Program-made: the position numbers and the translations under genes
Source: Bacillota bacterium
GTDB lineage: Bacteria; Bacillota; Clostridia; Acetivibrionales; DSM-2933
Assembly: GCA_023441845.1 (NCBI GenBank)
Contig: JAEZNF010000605.1
Coordinates: 1 to 6,541, forward strand
Reading direction: 5' to 3'
DNA length: 6,541 nt
Notes under the pieces: generated by a model
What the model saw: the letters and a program-made list of their open reading frames with translations, nothing else
Databases searched by the model: none
What the model was told of the DNA's origin: nothing
In this document: positions 1 through 5,644 of the stretch, one piece after another
How positions within the stretch are numbered: the first letter of the stretch is position 1
How the letters are laid out: every line of letters starts with the position of its first letter

Positions 1-1
1 A

Positions 2-112
2 AATAAAGGTTTGACGGGCACACCAGCAGCCCTTATAATTGACAAAAGATACCGATTTCTCTTCCGGAACTGTCCTAAAAGTACAAAGCATATCCAAAAA
101 ACACCAAAATAA
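2..112 (+). CDS. Possible C-terminal tail of an unidentified rightward gene (partial)
   Basis: Of the three forward frames at the left edge, only this one is open across the boundary; the others hit stops at 4-6 and 12-14. It gives about 36 residues beginning NKGLTGTPAALIIDK and ends at TAA (110-112), 15 bases before a terminator that would suit a gene converging on asnS. I do not recognise the family. The GTPAALIID stretch faintly recalls the cis-proline strand of thioredoxin-fold proteins, but the rest is basic and unremarkable, and 36 open codons can occur by chance. The upstream gene may instead end at the TAA at 4-6, leaving this stretch non-coding. Confidence 0.2.
   Translation, partial: NKGLTGTPAALIIDKRYRFLFRNCPKSTKHIQKTPK
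11..39 (+). promoter_or_regulatory. Near-consensus sigma-A promoter pointing right
   Basis: TTGACG (11-16) and a perfect TATAAT (34-39) are separated by exactly 17 bases, matching 11 of 12 consensus positions. Transcription would start near 46 and meet the strong hairpin at 128-163, giving an RNA of about 120 nt with no convincing reading frame. It could instead be a chance match inside the tail of an upstream gene, since it overlaps an open frame. Confidence 0.4.
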
Positions 113-127
113 GCTTACCCTAACACA

Positions 128-163
128 AAAAACCCCTGCGGAGCTTTTACCGCAGGGGTTTTT
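128..163 (-). terminator. Strong bidirectional rho-independent terminator after asnS
   Basis: Bases 128-141 pair perfectly with 150-163 in a 14-bp stem: a GC-rich core (CCCCTGCGG with CCGCAGGGG) flanked by A/T pairs, closing an 8-base loop (142-149). Read leftward, the stem ends in a run of T and starts 8 bases after the asnS stop codon. Read rightward it also ends in a T run (159-163), so it can stop transcription from both sides. It marks the end of the leftward unit. Confidence 0.92.
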
Positions 164-171
164 ACGTATTT

Positions 172-1566
172 CTAAAATTCCGCAGACTTTGCAGTTCTCG
201 GATAAGCCACAACATCTCTTATATTTGACATTCCTGTAAGGTACATGATCATTCTCTCAAAGCCCAGTCCAAAACCGGCATGCTTTGTTCCTCCATACTT
301 TCTTAAATCCAGATACCACCAGTAGTCGTCTTTACAAAGATTCATTTCATTCATCCTGCTTTCAAGAAGCTCCAGTCTCTCTTCCCTCTGGCTGCCTCCG
401 ATGATTTCCCCAACTCCAGGTACCAATAAATCCATTGCAGCAACGGTCTTACCATCATCATTCATCCTCATATAGAATGCCTTGATGTCTTTCGGGTAAT
501 CAGTCACAAATACCGGTTTTTTGAAAACCTCTTCGGTTATATACCTTTCATGCTCGGTCTGAAGGTCAGCACCCCATTCAACAGGGTATTCAAACCTGTC
601 TTTTTCCTTTTTCAAGATTTCTACAGCTTCTGTGTAGGTAATATGCGCAAACTCCGAACCAACCACATTTTCAAGCCTCTGGAACAGAGTCTTGTCTATG
701 AAGTTGTTGAAAAACTCCATTTCTTCCGGAGCATTCTCCATGCAGTAATTTATTATATACTTTATCATATCCTCTGCAAGCTGCATGTCGTCACTTAAGT
801 TTGCAAAGGCTATTTCGGGTTCAACCATCCAGAACTCGGCCGCATGCCTTGCCGTGTTTGAATTCTCAGCCCTGAAAGTAGGCCCAAAGGTATATATATT
901 CCTGAACGCCATACAGTAGGTCTCGCCCTCAAGCTGCCCGCTAACCGTCAAACTGGTCTCCTTACCGAAGAAGTCCTGTGTCCAGTCTATTTTTCCATCC
1001 TGGTCCCTTGGTATGTTATTCAGATCGTTTGTTGTAACCCTGAACATTTCTCCTGCGCCTTCGCAGTCACTTCCTGTGATTATGGGTGTATTAACATATA
1101 CGAAGCTTCTTTCCTGGAAAAACTTATGGATTGCAAATGCAGCAAGGGATCTGACCCTGAAGACCGCTGAGAATGTATTTGTACGAGGCCTTAAATGTGC
1201 GATTGTCCTCAAATACTCAAGAGAGTGCCTCTTTTTTTGCAAAGGATATTCAGGAGGACAGTTTCCTTCAATATCAATTTTTGATGCCTTGATTTCAAAT
1301 GGCTGCTTGGCATTAGGAGTCTCTACAACATCACCCTCAACAACTATGGAGGAGCCAACTCCAAGTTTGGCTATATCTTTAAAATTAGATATTTTATCTT
1401 CCTCAAATACTATCTGGATGTTTTTAAAGAATGACCCGTCATTGAGTTCAATAAATCCAAAAGTCTTTGAGTCCCTGACTGTTCTAACCCATCCTGAAAT
1501 TTTGACAGCTTTATTTATGTAGCTGCCTGTATCCTTAAATAAATGCCTTATAGTAGTATTCGCCAT
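172..1566 (-). CDS. asnS: Asparaginyl-tRNA synthetase (AsnRS)
   Basis: This cytoplasmic class IIb enzyme joins asparagine to tRNA(Asn) using ATP. The product is 464 residues, close to the 466 of E. coli AsnS. An N-terminal OB-fold anticodon-binding domain (about 17-105) precedes the class II catalytic core. Motif 2 is clear at 227-251 ([20 protein letters not shown], then MVEPE) and motif 3 at 431-442 ([12 protein letters not shown]) with the ATP-binding arginine. The segment [20 protein letters not shown] (199-218) and the FRAENSNT signature favour asparaginyl- over aspartyl-specific enzymes. ATG at 1566 is chosen because a Shine-Dalgarno site lies just before it; an in-frame TTG at 1587 would put that site inside the gene. 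It is the last gene of the leftward unit, 103 bp after asnA with no terminator between them. No T-box leader is present. Confidence 0.97.
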   Translation of the reverse strand: MANTTIRHLFKDTGSYINKAVKISGWVRTVRDSKTFGFIELNDGSFFKNIQIVFEEDKISNFKDIAKLGVGSSIVVEGDVVETPNAKQPFEIKASKIDIEGNCPPEYPLQKKRHSLEYLRTIAHLRPRTNTFSAVFRVRSLAAFAIHKFFQERSFVYVNTPIITGSDCEGAGEMFRVTTNDLNNIPRDQDGKIDWTQDFFGKETSLTVSGQLEGETYCMAFRNIYTFGPTFRAENSNTARHAAEFWMVEPEIAFANLSDDMQLAEDMIKYIINYCMENAPEEMEFFNNFIDKTLFQRLENVVGSEFAHITYTEAVEILKKEKDRFEYPVEWGADLQTEHERYITEEVFKKPVFVTDYPKDIKAFYMRMNDDGKTVAAMDLLVPGVGEIIGGSQREERLELLESRMNEMNLCKDDYWWYLDLRKYGGTKHAGFGLGFERMIMYLTGMSNIRDVVAYPRTAKSAEF

Positions 1567-1572
1567 TGAACA

Positions 1573-1583
1573 CTCTTCCTTCC
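1573..1583 (-). promoter_or_regulatory. Ribosome binding site that decides the asnS start
   Basis: Read leftward this is GGAAGGAAGAG, a purine-rich Shine-Dalgarno sequence ending six bases before the ATG at 1566-1564. It would lie within the coding sequence if the in-frame TTG at 1587 were used, so the 464-residue start is preferred. Confidence 0.7.
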
Positions 1584-1634
1584 ACAAATTTGTAAATGTC
1601 TTTAAAAATGTAAAGCACTTCTATTTTTTATTTA

Positions 1635-1654
1635 GTAAATCCCGGTAAACCCCG
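1635..1654. repeat. Imperfect 10-bp tandem duplication in the asnA-asnS gap
   Basis: GTAAATCCCG (1635-1644) is followed directly by GTAAACCCCG (1645-1654), differing at one base. It lies 16 bases past the asnA stop codon. It forms no good hairpin and no T run follows it, so it is not a terminator. It probably reflects a small slippage duplication. Confidence 0.5.
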
Positions 1655-1669
1655 CCTTAACACGTCCTT

Positions 1670-2683
1670 TTACAAAAGTTTGATGTTAGCCTTTTCACAT
1701 GCGCTGACCATATCCTCCGGCCATACCGAAGATTGTACTTCCCCAACATGAGCTTTTCCCAAAAAGAACATGCAAATACGTGACTGTCCAAGTCCTCCGC
1801 CTATTGAGTACGGCAGCTTTCCGTTCAACAAATCCTTATGGAATTGAAGGTTTTTACGGTCTTCACAGCCTGCAAGCTTAAGCTGCCTTAATAGAGCGTC
1901 TTCATCAACCCTTATTCCCATTGATGAAACTTCATAAGCAATTTGAAGCACAGGATTCCAGAATACTATATCTCCGTTCAAAGTCCAGTCATCGTAATCA
2001 GGTGCCCTTCCGTCGTGTTTAATTCCGGATTTCATAACCTCTCCTATATTCATTATGAATACAGCCTTCATTTCCTTGACTACAGCGTTTTCCCTCTCCT
2101 TAGGGGACAGGTTCGGATACATATCATCCAGTTCCTGGGTGGTTATGAACTTGATTTCATCAGGTAATACTCTCTGAAGGCTCGGATACTTGCTGCAAAC
2201 ATATTCCTCAGTTGCCTTAAACACCTTAAATATTTTCCTGACTATATTTTTGAGAGTTTCAGTGTTTCTTTCACTTTTTTCAATTGCTCTTTCCCAATCC
2301 CATTGGTCTACGTAAACCGAATGAAGATTATCAAGGTCCTCGTCTCTTCTGATGGCGTTCATGTCGGTATATAAACCTTCCCCGGACTTGAAGCCGTATT
2401 TCTTCAACGCCATACGTTTCCATTTTGCAAGAGACTGCACAATTTCTACAGTATCGCCGCCTACGCCCTTTACATCAAAGGAAACAGGCCTCTCAATGCC
2501 GTTCAAATTATCATTCATTCCTGTTTCGGGCCTTACGAAAAGAGGAGCCGATACCCTGGCCAGATTCAATTCTTTTGCCAGTTCATCCTCAAAAAAGTCC
2601 TTTATCAACTTTATTGCAGCTTCAGTCTCCTTAACGCTCAAAGAAGACCGGTAGTTTTCCGGTAAAATCAGGTTACCACCCAT
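1670..2683 (-). CDS. asnA: Aspartate-ammonia ligase (ammonia-dependent asparagine synthetase A)
   Basis: It makes asparagine from aspartate, ammonia and ATP through an aspartyl-adenylate, with AMP and pyrophosphate as products. The protein has 337 residues, against 330 for E. coli AsnA, and is cytoplasmic. Family motifs run the full length: [16 protein letters not shown] (47-62), QSLAKWKR (83-90), [18 protein letters not shown] (101-118), [11 protein letters not shown] (121-131), RAPDYDDW (226-233), SSMGIRVD (253-260) and the class II motif-3-like GGGLGQSR (295-302), then [12 protein letters not shown] (312-323). AsnA is known to share the catalytic fold of class II aspartyl/asparaginyl-tRNA synthetases. 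It has no glutaminase domain, unlike AsnB. A strong AGGAGGAGGA site (2687-2696) precedes the ATG. It lies 40 bp after the isomerase gene and 103 bp before asnS, consistent with co-transcription. No truncation or missing motif is seen. Confidence 0.97.
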   Translation of the reverse strand: MGGNLILPENYRSSLSVKETEAAIKLIKDFFEDELAKELNLARVSAPLFVRPETGMNDNLNGIERPVSFDVKGVGGDTVEIVQSLAKWKRMALKKYGFKSGEGLYTDMNAIRRDEDLDNLHSVYVDQWDWERAIEKSERNTETLKNIVRKIFKVFKATEEYVCSKYPSLQRVLPDEIKFITTQELDDMYPNLSPKERENAVVKEMKAVFIMNIGEVMKSGIKHDGRAPDYDDWTLNGDIVFWNPVLQIAYEVSSMGIRVDEDALLRQLKLAGCEDRKNLQFHKDLLNGKLPYSIGGGLGQSRICMFFLGKAHVGEVQSSVWPEDMVSACEKANIKLL

Positions 2684-2723
2684 AAATCCTCCTCCTAAAC
2701 AATCAATTATATATTTTTACTTC

Positions 2724-3416
2724 TTATTTCTCCAAAACCGTTACCTTCTTCATTTTTACTTTCTTTTGGGGAGCCGACATTTCTCCCCGAGAATTGAGAC
2801 CTACAGGTGTATCAGCTATCTTGTCCAACGTAGCTTCCCCTTCTATGAGTTTTCCAAAGGCTGCATACTCTCCATCCAGGGAACTTGCATCTCCATGCAC
2901 AATAAAGAACTGGCTGGTTGCCGAATTCGGATCATTTGTACGTGCCATAGAAATGACGCCCTTGGTATGCTTTAGTGTATTTTGACTAAAACCGTTTGAC
3001 GAAAACTCACCTTTTATAGCCTTATCAGAGCCACCTACTCCATCTCCGTCCGGATCACCGCCCTGAATCATGAAACCCTTTACTATACGGTGAAATGTCA
3101 AACCGTCATAAAAGCCATTTTCCGTTAATTGAACAAAGTTAGCCACCGTTTCAGGTGCATATTCGGGATATAATTCCAGTACCATCTTACCGCCGTCTTC
3201 CATCTCGATTTGAACCTTCGGGTGCTTTACATTACTCTTATTTTCCGGACTGCTTTCACTTGCGGCGCTCGGACTGCTTTCAACCTTGCCTTCGCTGCCA
3301 GAGCCACTCTCATCTTCATTATTTTTTAATTTACTTCCACAACCTGATGCAATTACAGATACAAAAGCAATCATCAATAATACCGAAACTGCTTTAGAAA
3401 ACAATTTTCTCTTCAT
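2724..3416 (-). CDS. Secreted cyclophilin-type peptidyl-prolyl cis-trans isomerase, lipoprotein
   Basis: This 230-residue protein probably catalyses prolyl isomerisation as a folding aid on the outer face of the membrane. Residues 1-25 form a lipoprotein signal peptide: basic KRK, a hydrophobic stretch, then the lipobox IASGC with the lipidated cysteine at 26. Residues 27-63 are a flexible Ser/Glu/Gly-rich linker. The cyclophilin domain spans about 66-230 and shows TFHRIVKGFMIQGGD (107-121) with the catalytic arginine at 110, GVISMARTNDPNSATSQFFI (153-172) and LDGEYAAFGKL (180-190). It is the short bacterial type. The start is supported by GGGAGG 8 bases upstream. It is the first gene of the leftward unit, just below a promoter. 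Many Firmicutes use parvulin PrsA for extracellular folding; this protein is from a different family. A link to the asparagine genes is not evident. Confidence 0.95.
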   Translation of the reverse strand: MKRKLFSKAVSVLLMIAFVSVIASGCGSKLKNNEDESGSGSEGKVESSPSAASESSPENKSNVKHPKVQIEMEDGGKMVLELYPEYAPETVANFVQLTENGFYDGLTFHRIVKGFMIQGGDPDGDGVGGSDKAIKGEFSSNGFSQNTLKHTKGVISMARTNDPNSATSQFFIVHGDASSLDGEYAAFGKLIEGEATLDKIADTPVGLNSRGEMSAPQKKVKMKKVTVLEK

Positions 3417-3452
3417 TTATTAATCCTCCCTGTACTAAAAAGATACAAAAAA

Positions 3453-3481
3453 ATAATACTCTATTTTTATTTAAAAGTCTA
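3453..3481 (-). promoter_or_regulatory. Likely sigma-A promoter of the isomerase-asnA-asnS unit
   Basis: Read leftward, TAGACT (3481-3476) and TATTAT (3458-3453) are spaced by 17 bases, matching 4/6 and 5/6 consensus positions. The start point would be near 3446, giving a leader of about 30 nt containing the Shine-Dalgarno GGGAGG. No other comparable promoter was found before asnA or asnS. Confidence 0.5.
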
Positions 3482-3513
3482 GCTCCTTATATGAACAGAA
3501 CGAATATTCCATA

Positions 3514-3542
3514 TTGATTTTTTTTGAGGAATAATATATCAT
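3514..3542 (+). promoter_or_regulatory. Candidate promoter for the pyk leader
   Basis: TTGATT (3514-3519) and TATCAT (3537-3542) are 17 bases apart. Transcription from about 3549 would give a leader of some 245 nt before pyk and would pass through the terminator at 3621-3649. The surrounding DNA is so AT-rich that chance matches are common. A weaker -10-like GATAAT sits at 3766-3771, nearer pyk, but has no well-spaced -35. Confidence 0.38.
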
Positions 3543-3620
3543 TTACATGAAAAAGAGATAGATAGAGAAAATATATAAATGTCTTTAAAGTTAGTACTTT
3601 GGGTGTGGCAACTTTTCAGG

Positions 3621-3649
3621 CGTAAGGCGTATTGAGCCTTACGTTTTTT
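3621..3649 (+). terminator. Intrinsic terminator within the pyk leader
   Basis: CGTAAGGC (3621-3628) pairs perfectly with GCCTTACG (3636-3643) around a 7-base loop and is followed at once by six T (3644-3649). It has a T run only on the forward strand. It lies 145 bases before the pyk start with no upstream gene on this strand, because the left neighbour runs the other way. It therefore fits an attenuator or the end of a short leader RNA rather than the end of a gene. Confidence 0.75.
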
Positions 3650-3676
3650 AATATGTATAACAAACCTAATAAGAAA

Positions 3677-3737
3677 AAGGCTCTAGGCATCGTGGTCTAG
3701 ACTCTAAGGCAAACAGTGTTGTGAGCCCTTCTGCCTT
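3677..3737 (+). ncRNA. Candidate structured leader RNA before pyk (pseudoknot-capable)
   Basis: Three nested or crossing helices can be drawn. P1 is GGCTC (3679-3683) with GAGCC (3723-3727), extendable by AA/TT past a bulged C. P2 is TAGGC (3684-3688) with GTCTA (3695-3699), including one G-U pair, closing a 6-base loop. The third, AAGGCA (3706-3711) with TGCCTT (3732-3737), crosses P1 as a pseudoknot. The element ends 57 bases before the pyk ATG. It does not match the consensus of any riboswitch class I checked from memory (T-box, SAM, TPP, FMN, c-di-GMP, ZTP, fluoride). A short sequence can show such pairings by chance. Confidence 0.3.
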
Positions 3738-3794
3738 TTGTGTGATTTTTCTTCGATAAATGACTGATAATATATTCCATGGAGGATTGATATA

Positions 3795-5546
3795 ATGAGA
3801 AAAACAAAAATAGTATGTACTTTAGGTCCCGCTGTTGACAGCGAAGAAATGCTTAAAAAACTTATGCAAAAAGGCATGAATGTAGCCAGAATGAATTTCT
3901 CACACGGCTCTCATGACGAGCATAAGAAAAGGATGGATAAGTTTAAAGCAATAAGGGAAGAACTGGGCCTTCCTATTCCATTGTTACTGGATACGAAAGG
4001 TCCGAAAATAAGGATAGGTAAGTTCAAGGAAAACTCGGTAACCCTAAAACAGGGCGATAGCTTTGTGCTGGTAAACAAAGACATAGTAGGCGACAACGAA
4101 AAGGTGTCGGTCGATTACAAAGACCTTTATAAAGACGTAAAAATAGGCGGCCGTATTCTTATAAATGATGGTCTTGTCGAACTGGAAATCAAAGATATCA
4201 AAAACAAGGACATATACTGCACTGTGCTAAACGGGGACGTCATCAGCAACCATAAGGGAGTTAACGTACCGGATGCCGTTATCCAGCTTCCTTCCCTTAC
4301 GGAGAAAGATGTTGCTGATATCAAGTTCGGGATTGAAAACGAAGTAGACTTTATTGCCGCTTCCTTTGTCAGGAAAGCCGCAGATATTATAGAAATTAAA
4401 AAGGTACTGGAAAAATTCGGCGGACAGGGTATAAATGTCATTGCCAAAATTGAAAATCGCGAGGGCATACAAAACATAGATGAGATAATAAAGGTTTCGG
4501 ATGGTATCATGGTAGCCAGGGGAGATATGGGTGTTGAAATTCCGGTTGAAGAAGTTCCCATCGTACAAAAACGCCTTATCGAAAAGTGCTTCAAAAATGG
4601 CAAACCTGTTATAACTGCAACTCAAATGCTGGATTCCATGATACGCAATCCAAGGCCTACAAGAGCTGAGGCCAGTGATGTTGCAAACGCTATTTACGAT
4701 GGTACAAGTGCCATAATGCTGTCTGGGGAGACAGCATCAGGAAAATACCCCATTGAAAGCCTTGAGGTAATGGCAAAAATTGCCAAAGAAGCAGAACACT
4801 CCATGAATTACTGGAAGAAGTTTTCAGGTGTTCAGTATGAGATAGTTTCCAATGTTACCAATGCAATCAGCCACGCGACCTGCACAACAGCTCAGGATCT
4901 CAGTGCTTCGGCAATAATTACCGTTACGCATTCAGGTCATACGGCAAGGATGATTTCAAGGTTCAGGCCTGCTGCACCTATTATAGCAACCACCGTATAT
5001 CCCAGAGTGCAGCGCCAGTTGTTCCTGTCCTGGGGAGTACTGCCCTATCTTGTCAAAGAAGCATCCACAACCGATGAAATGTTTGATATGGGTGTGGAAA
5101 AGGCATTGGAATCGGGTATTGTAAAAAACGGCGATCTTGTAATTATAACTGCCGGTATACCTGTGGGAATAAGCGGAACAACAAACATATTGAAAGTTCA
5201 TATTGTCGGTAAGGTTCTTGTGAAGGGAAAAGGCATTAAAATGGGATCAACTACCGGGGAATTGTGCGTAGTAAGAACCAGCGAGGAGCTCAAAAACAAT
5301 TTTTCGGAAGGAAGTATAATTGTAGCACCTTTTACAAACAACGAAATGCTGCCCATATTAAAGAGGGCTTCTGGCATAATCGTCGAAGAAGGCGGTTTGA
5401 GCTCACATGCTGCTACAATCGGTCTTGCACTTGAGATTCCCGTTATTACCGGAGCTGAAAATGCCACCCAGATTTTACGCAGCGGCTCAGTTGTAACAAT
5501 TGATTCAGACCGGGGCATTGTGTACTACGATGCAAGTAAGGTATAA
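3795..5546 (+). CDS. pyk: Pyruvate kinase with C-terminal PEP-utilising domain
   Basis: This cytoplasmic enzyme transfers phosphate from phosphoenolpyruvate to ADP, giving pyruvate and ATP in the last step of glycolysis. The product has 583 residues, like the roughly 585-residue Bacillus type and longer than the roughly 470-residue E. coli type. Visible motifs are KIVCTLGPA (5-13), ARMNFSHGS (31-39), LLLDTKGPKIRIG (63-75), the signature VIAKIENREG (215-224) with Lys218 and the metal ligand Glu220, VARGDMGVEIP (240-250) with Asp244, and ATQMLDSMIRNPRPTRAEAS (275-294). The barrel with its inserted B domain occupies about 1-335 and the regulatory C domain about 340-470. An added domain (about 485-580) carries GGLSSHAATIGL (533-544) with a His (538), resembling the phosphohistidine domain of PPDK; in known pyruvate kinases it is not needed for catalysis. 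The start is supported by GGAGG 9 bases upstream. No clear terminator follows the stop codon. Confidence 0.98.
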   Translation: MRKTKIVCTLGPAVDSEEMLKKLMQKGMNVARMNFSHGSHDEHKKRMDKFKAIREELGLPIPLLLDTKGPKIRIGKFKENSVTLKQGDSFVLVNKDIVGDNEKVSVDYKDLYKDVKIGGRILINDGLVELEIKDIKNKDIYCTVLNGDVISNHKGVNVPDAVIQLPSLTEKDVADIKFGIENEVDFIAASFVRKAADIIEIKKVLEKFGGQGINVIAKIENREGIQNIDEIIKVSDGIMVARGDMGVEIPVEEVPIVQKRLIEKCFKNGKPVITATQMLDSMIRNPRPTRAEASDVANAIYDGTSAIMLSGETASGKYPIESLEVMAKIAKEAEHSMNYWKKFSGVQYEIVSNVTNAISHATCTTAQDLSASAIITVTHSGHTARMISRFRPAAPIIATTVYPRVQRQLFLSWGVLPYLVKEASTTDEMFDMGVEKALESGIVKNGDLVIITAGIPVGISGTTNILKVHIVGKVLVKGKGIKMGSTTGELCVVRTSEELKNNFSEGSIIVAPFTNNEMLPILKRASGIIVEEGGLSSHAATIGLALEIPVITGAENATQILRSGSVVTIDSDRGIVYYDASKV

Positions 5547-5568
5547 TACCTTTTGATAAGACTAAATT

Positions 5569-5597
5569 TATACAGGAATAAATCCGATATATATAAT
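5569..5597 (+). promoter_or_regulatory. Likely promoter of the receiver/GGDEF-like gene
   Basis: TATACA (5569-5574) and a perfect TATAAT (5592-5597) are separated by 17 bases. The start point would be near 5604, about 40 bases before the ATG at 5645 and inside the 10-bp tandem repeat. Because no terminator is seen after pyk, read-through from pyk could also contribute. Confidence 0.5.
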
Positions 5598-5617
5598 AGC
5601 TAATATAAGCTAATATA
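5598..5617. repeat. Perfect 10-bp tandem repeat downstream of the promoter
   Basis: AGCTAATATA occurs twice in direct succession (5598-5607 and 5608-5617), immediately after the TATAAT box. One repeat length is about one helical turn, so the copies face the same side of the DNA and could bind a regulator near the transcription start. Simple slippage in AT-rich DNA is an equally good explanation. Confidence 0.6.
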
Positions 5618-5644
5618 AAAATTATAGATGACAGGATGGGCTCT

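Larger units (their letters stand above)
3417..3794. other. Divergent intergenic region, isomerase/pyk (378 bp)
   Basis: No convincing protein gene lies here. The left part is very AT-rich and holds the leftward isomerase promoter (3453-3481), an 8-bp palindrome GAATATTC (3502-3509) and a candidate rightward promoter (3514-3542) after an 8-T run. The right part (3580-3740) is richer in GC and in self-complementary sequence: an intrinsic terminator (3621-3649), then a pseudoknot-capable segment (3677-3737). The last 55 bases before pyk are AT-rich and end in the ribosome binding site GGAGG (3781-3785), 9 bases from the start codon. Confidence 0.8.

Noticed and set aside
39..239. 66-codon forward frame beginning with TTG and running through the terminator into the asnS 3' end
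   Set aside because: It starts inside the -10 box, lacks a ribosome binding site, crosses a strong terminator and overlaps conserved asnS coding sequence in antisense.
1013..1522. 169-codon forward frame antisense to asnS
   Set aside because: It lies entirely opposite conserved synthetase sequence, has no family resemblance and no ribosome binding site. It is a shadow of asnS.
1586..1614. Leftward promoter for asnS alone (TTTACA, 17 bases, AAATTT)
   Set aside because: The -10 box is poor and the predicted start would fall inside the ribosome binding site.
3601..3649. T-box-like antiterminator (GGGTGTGGCAAC before a terminator)
   Set aside because: The T-box core UGGNACCGCG is absent, no specifier stem is visible, the leader is too short and pyk is not a T-box target.
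3653..3700. 15-codon frame MYNKPNKKKALGIVV in the pyk leader
   Set aside because: No Shine-Dalgarno precedes it (the upstream bases are the terminator T run), and it is too short to support.
3670..3745. Possible tRNA gene
   Set aside because: The helices do not form a cloverleaf and there is no T-loop TTCGA-like sequence or D-loop pattern.
4127..4603. 158- and 132-codon leftward frames opposite pyk
   Set aside because: Both are antisense shadows of a fully conserved pyruvate kinase, with composition typical of reversed coding sequence.
5547..5570. Terminator directly after pyk
   Set aside because: No stem-loop with a following T run can be drawn there.
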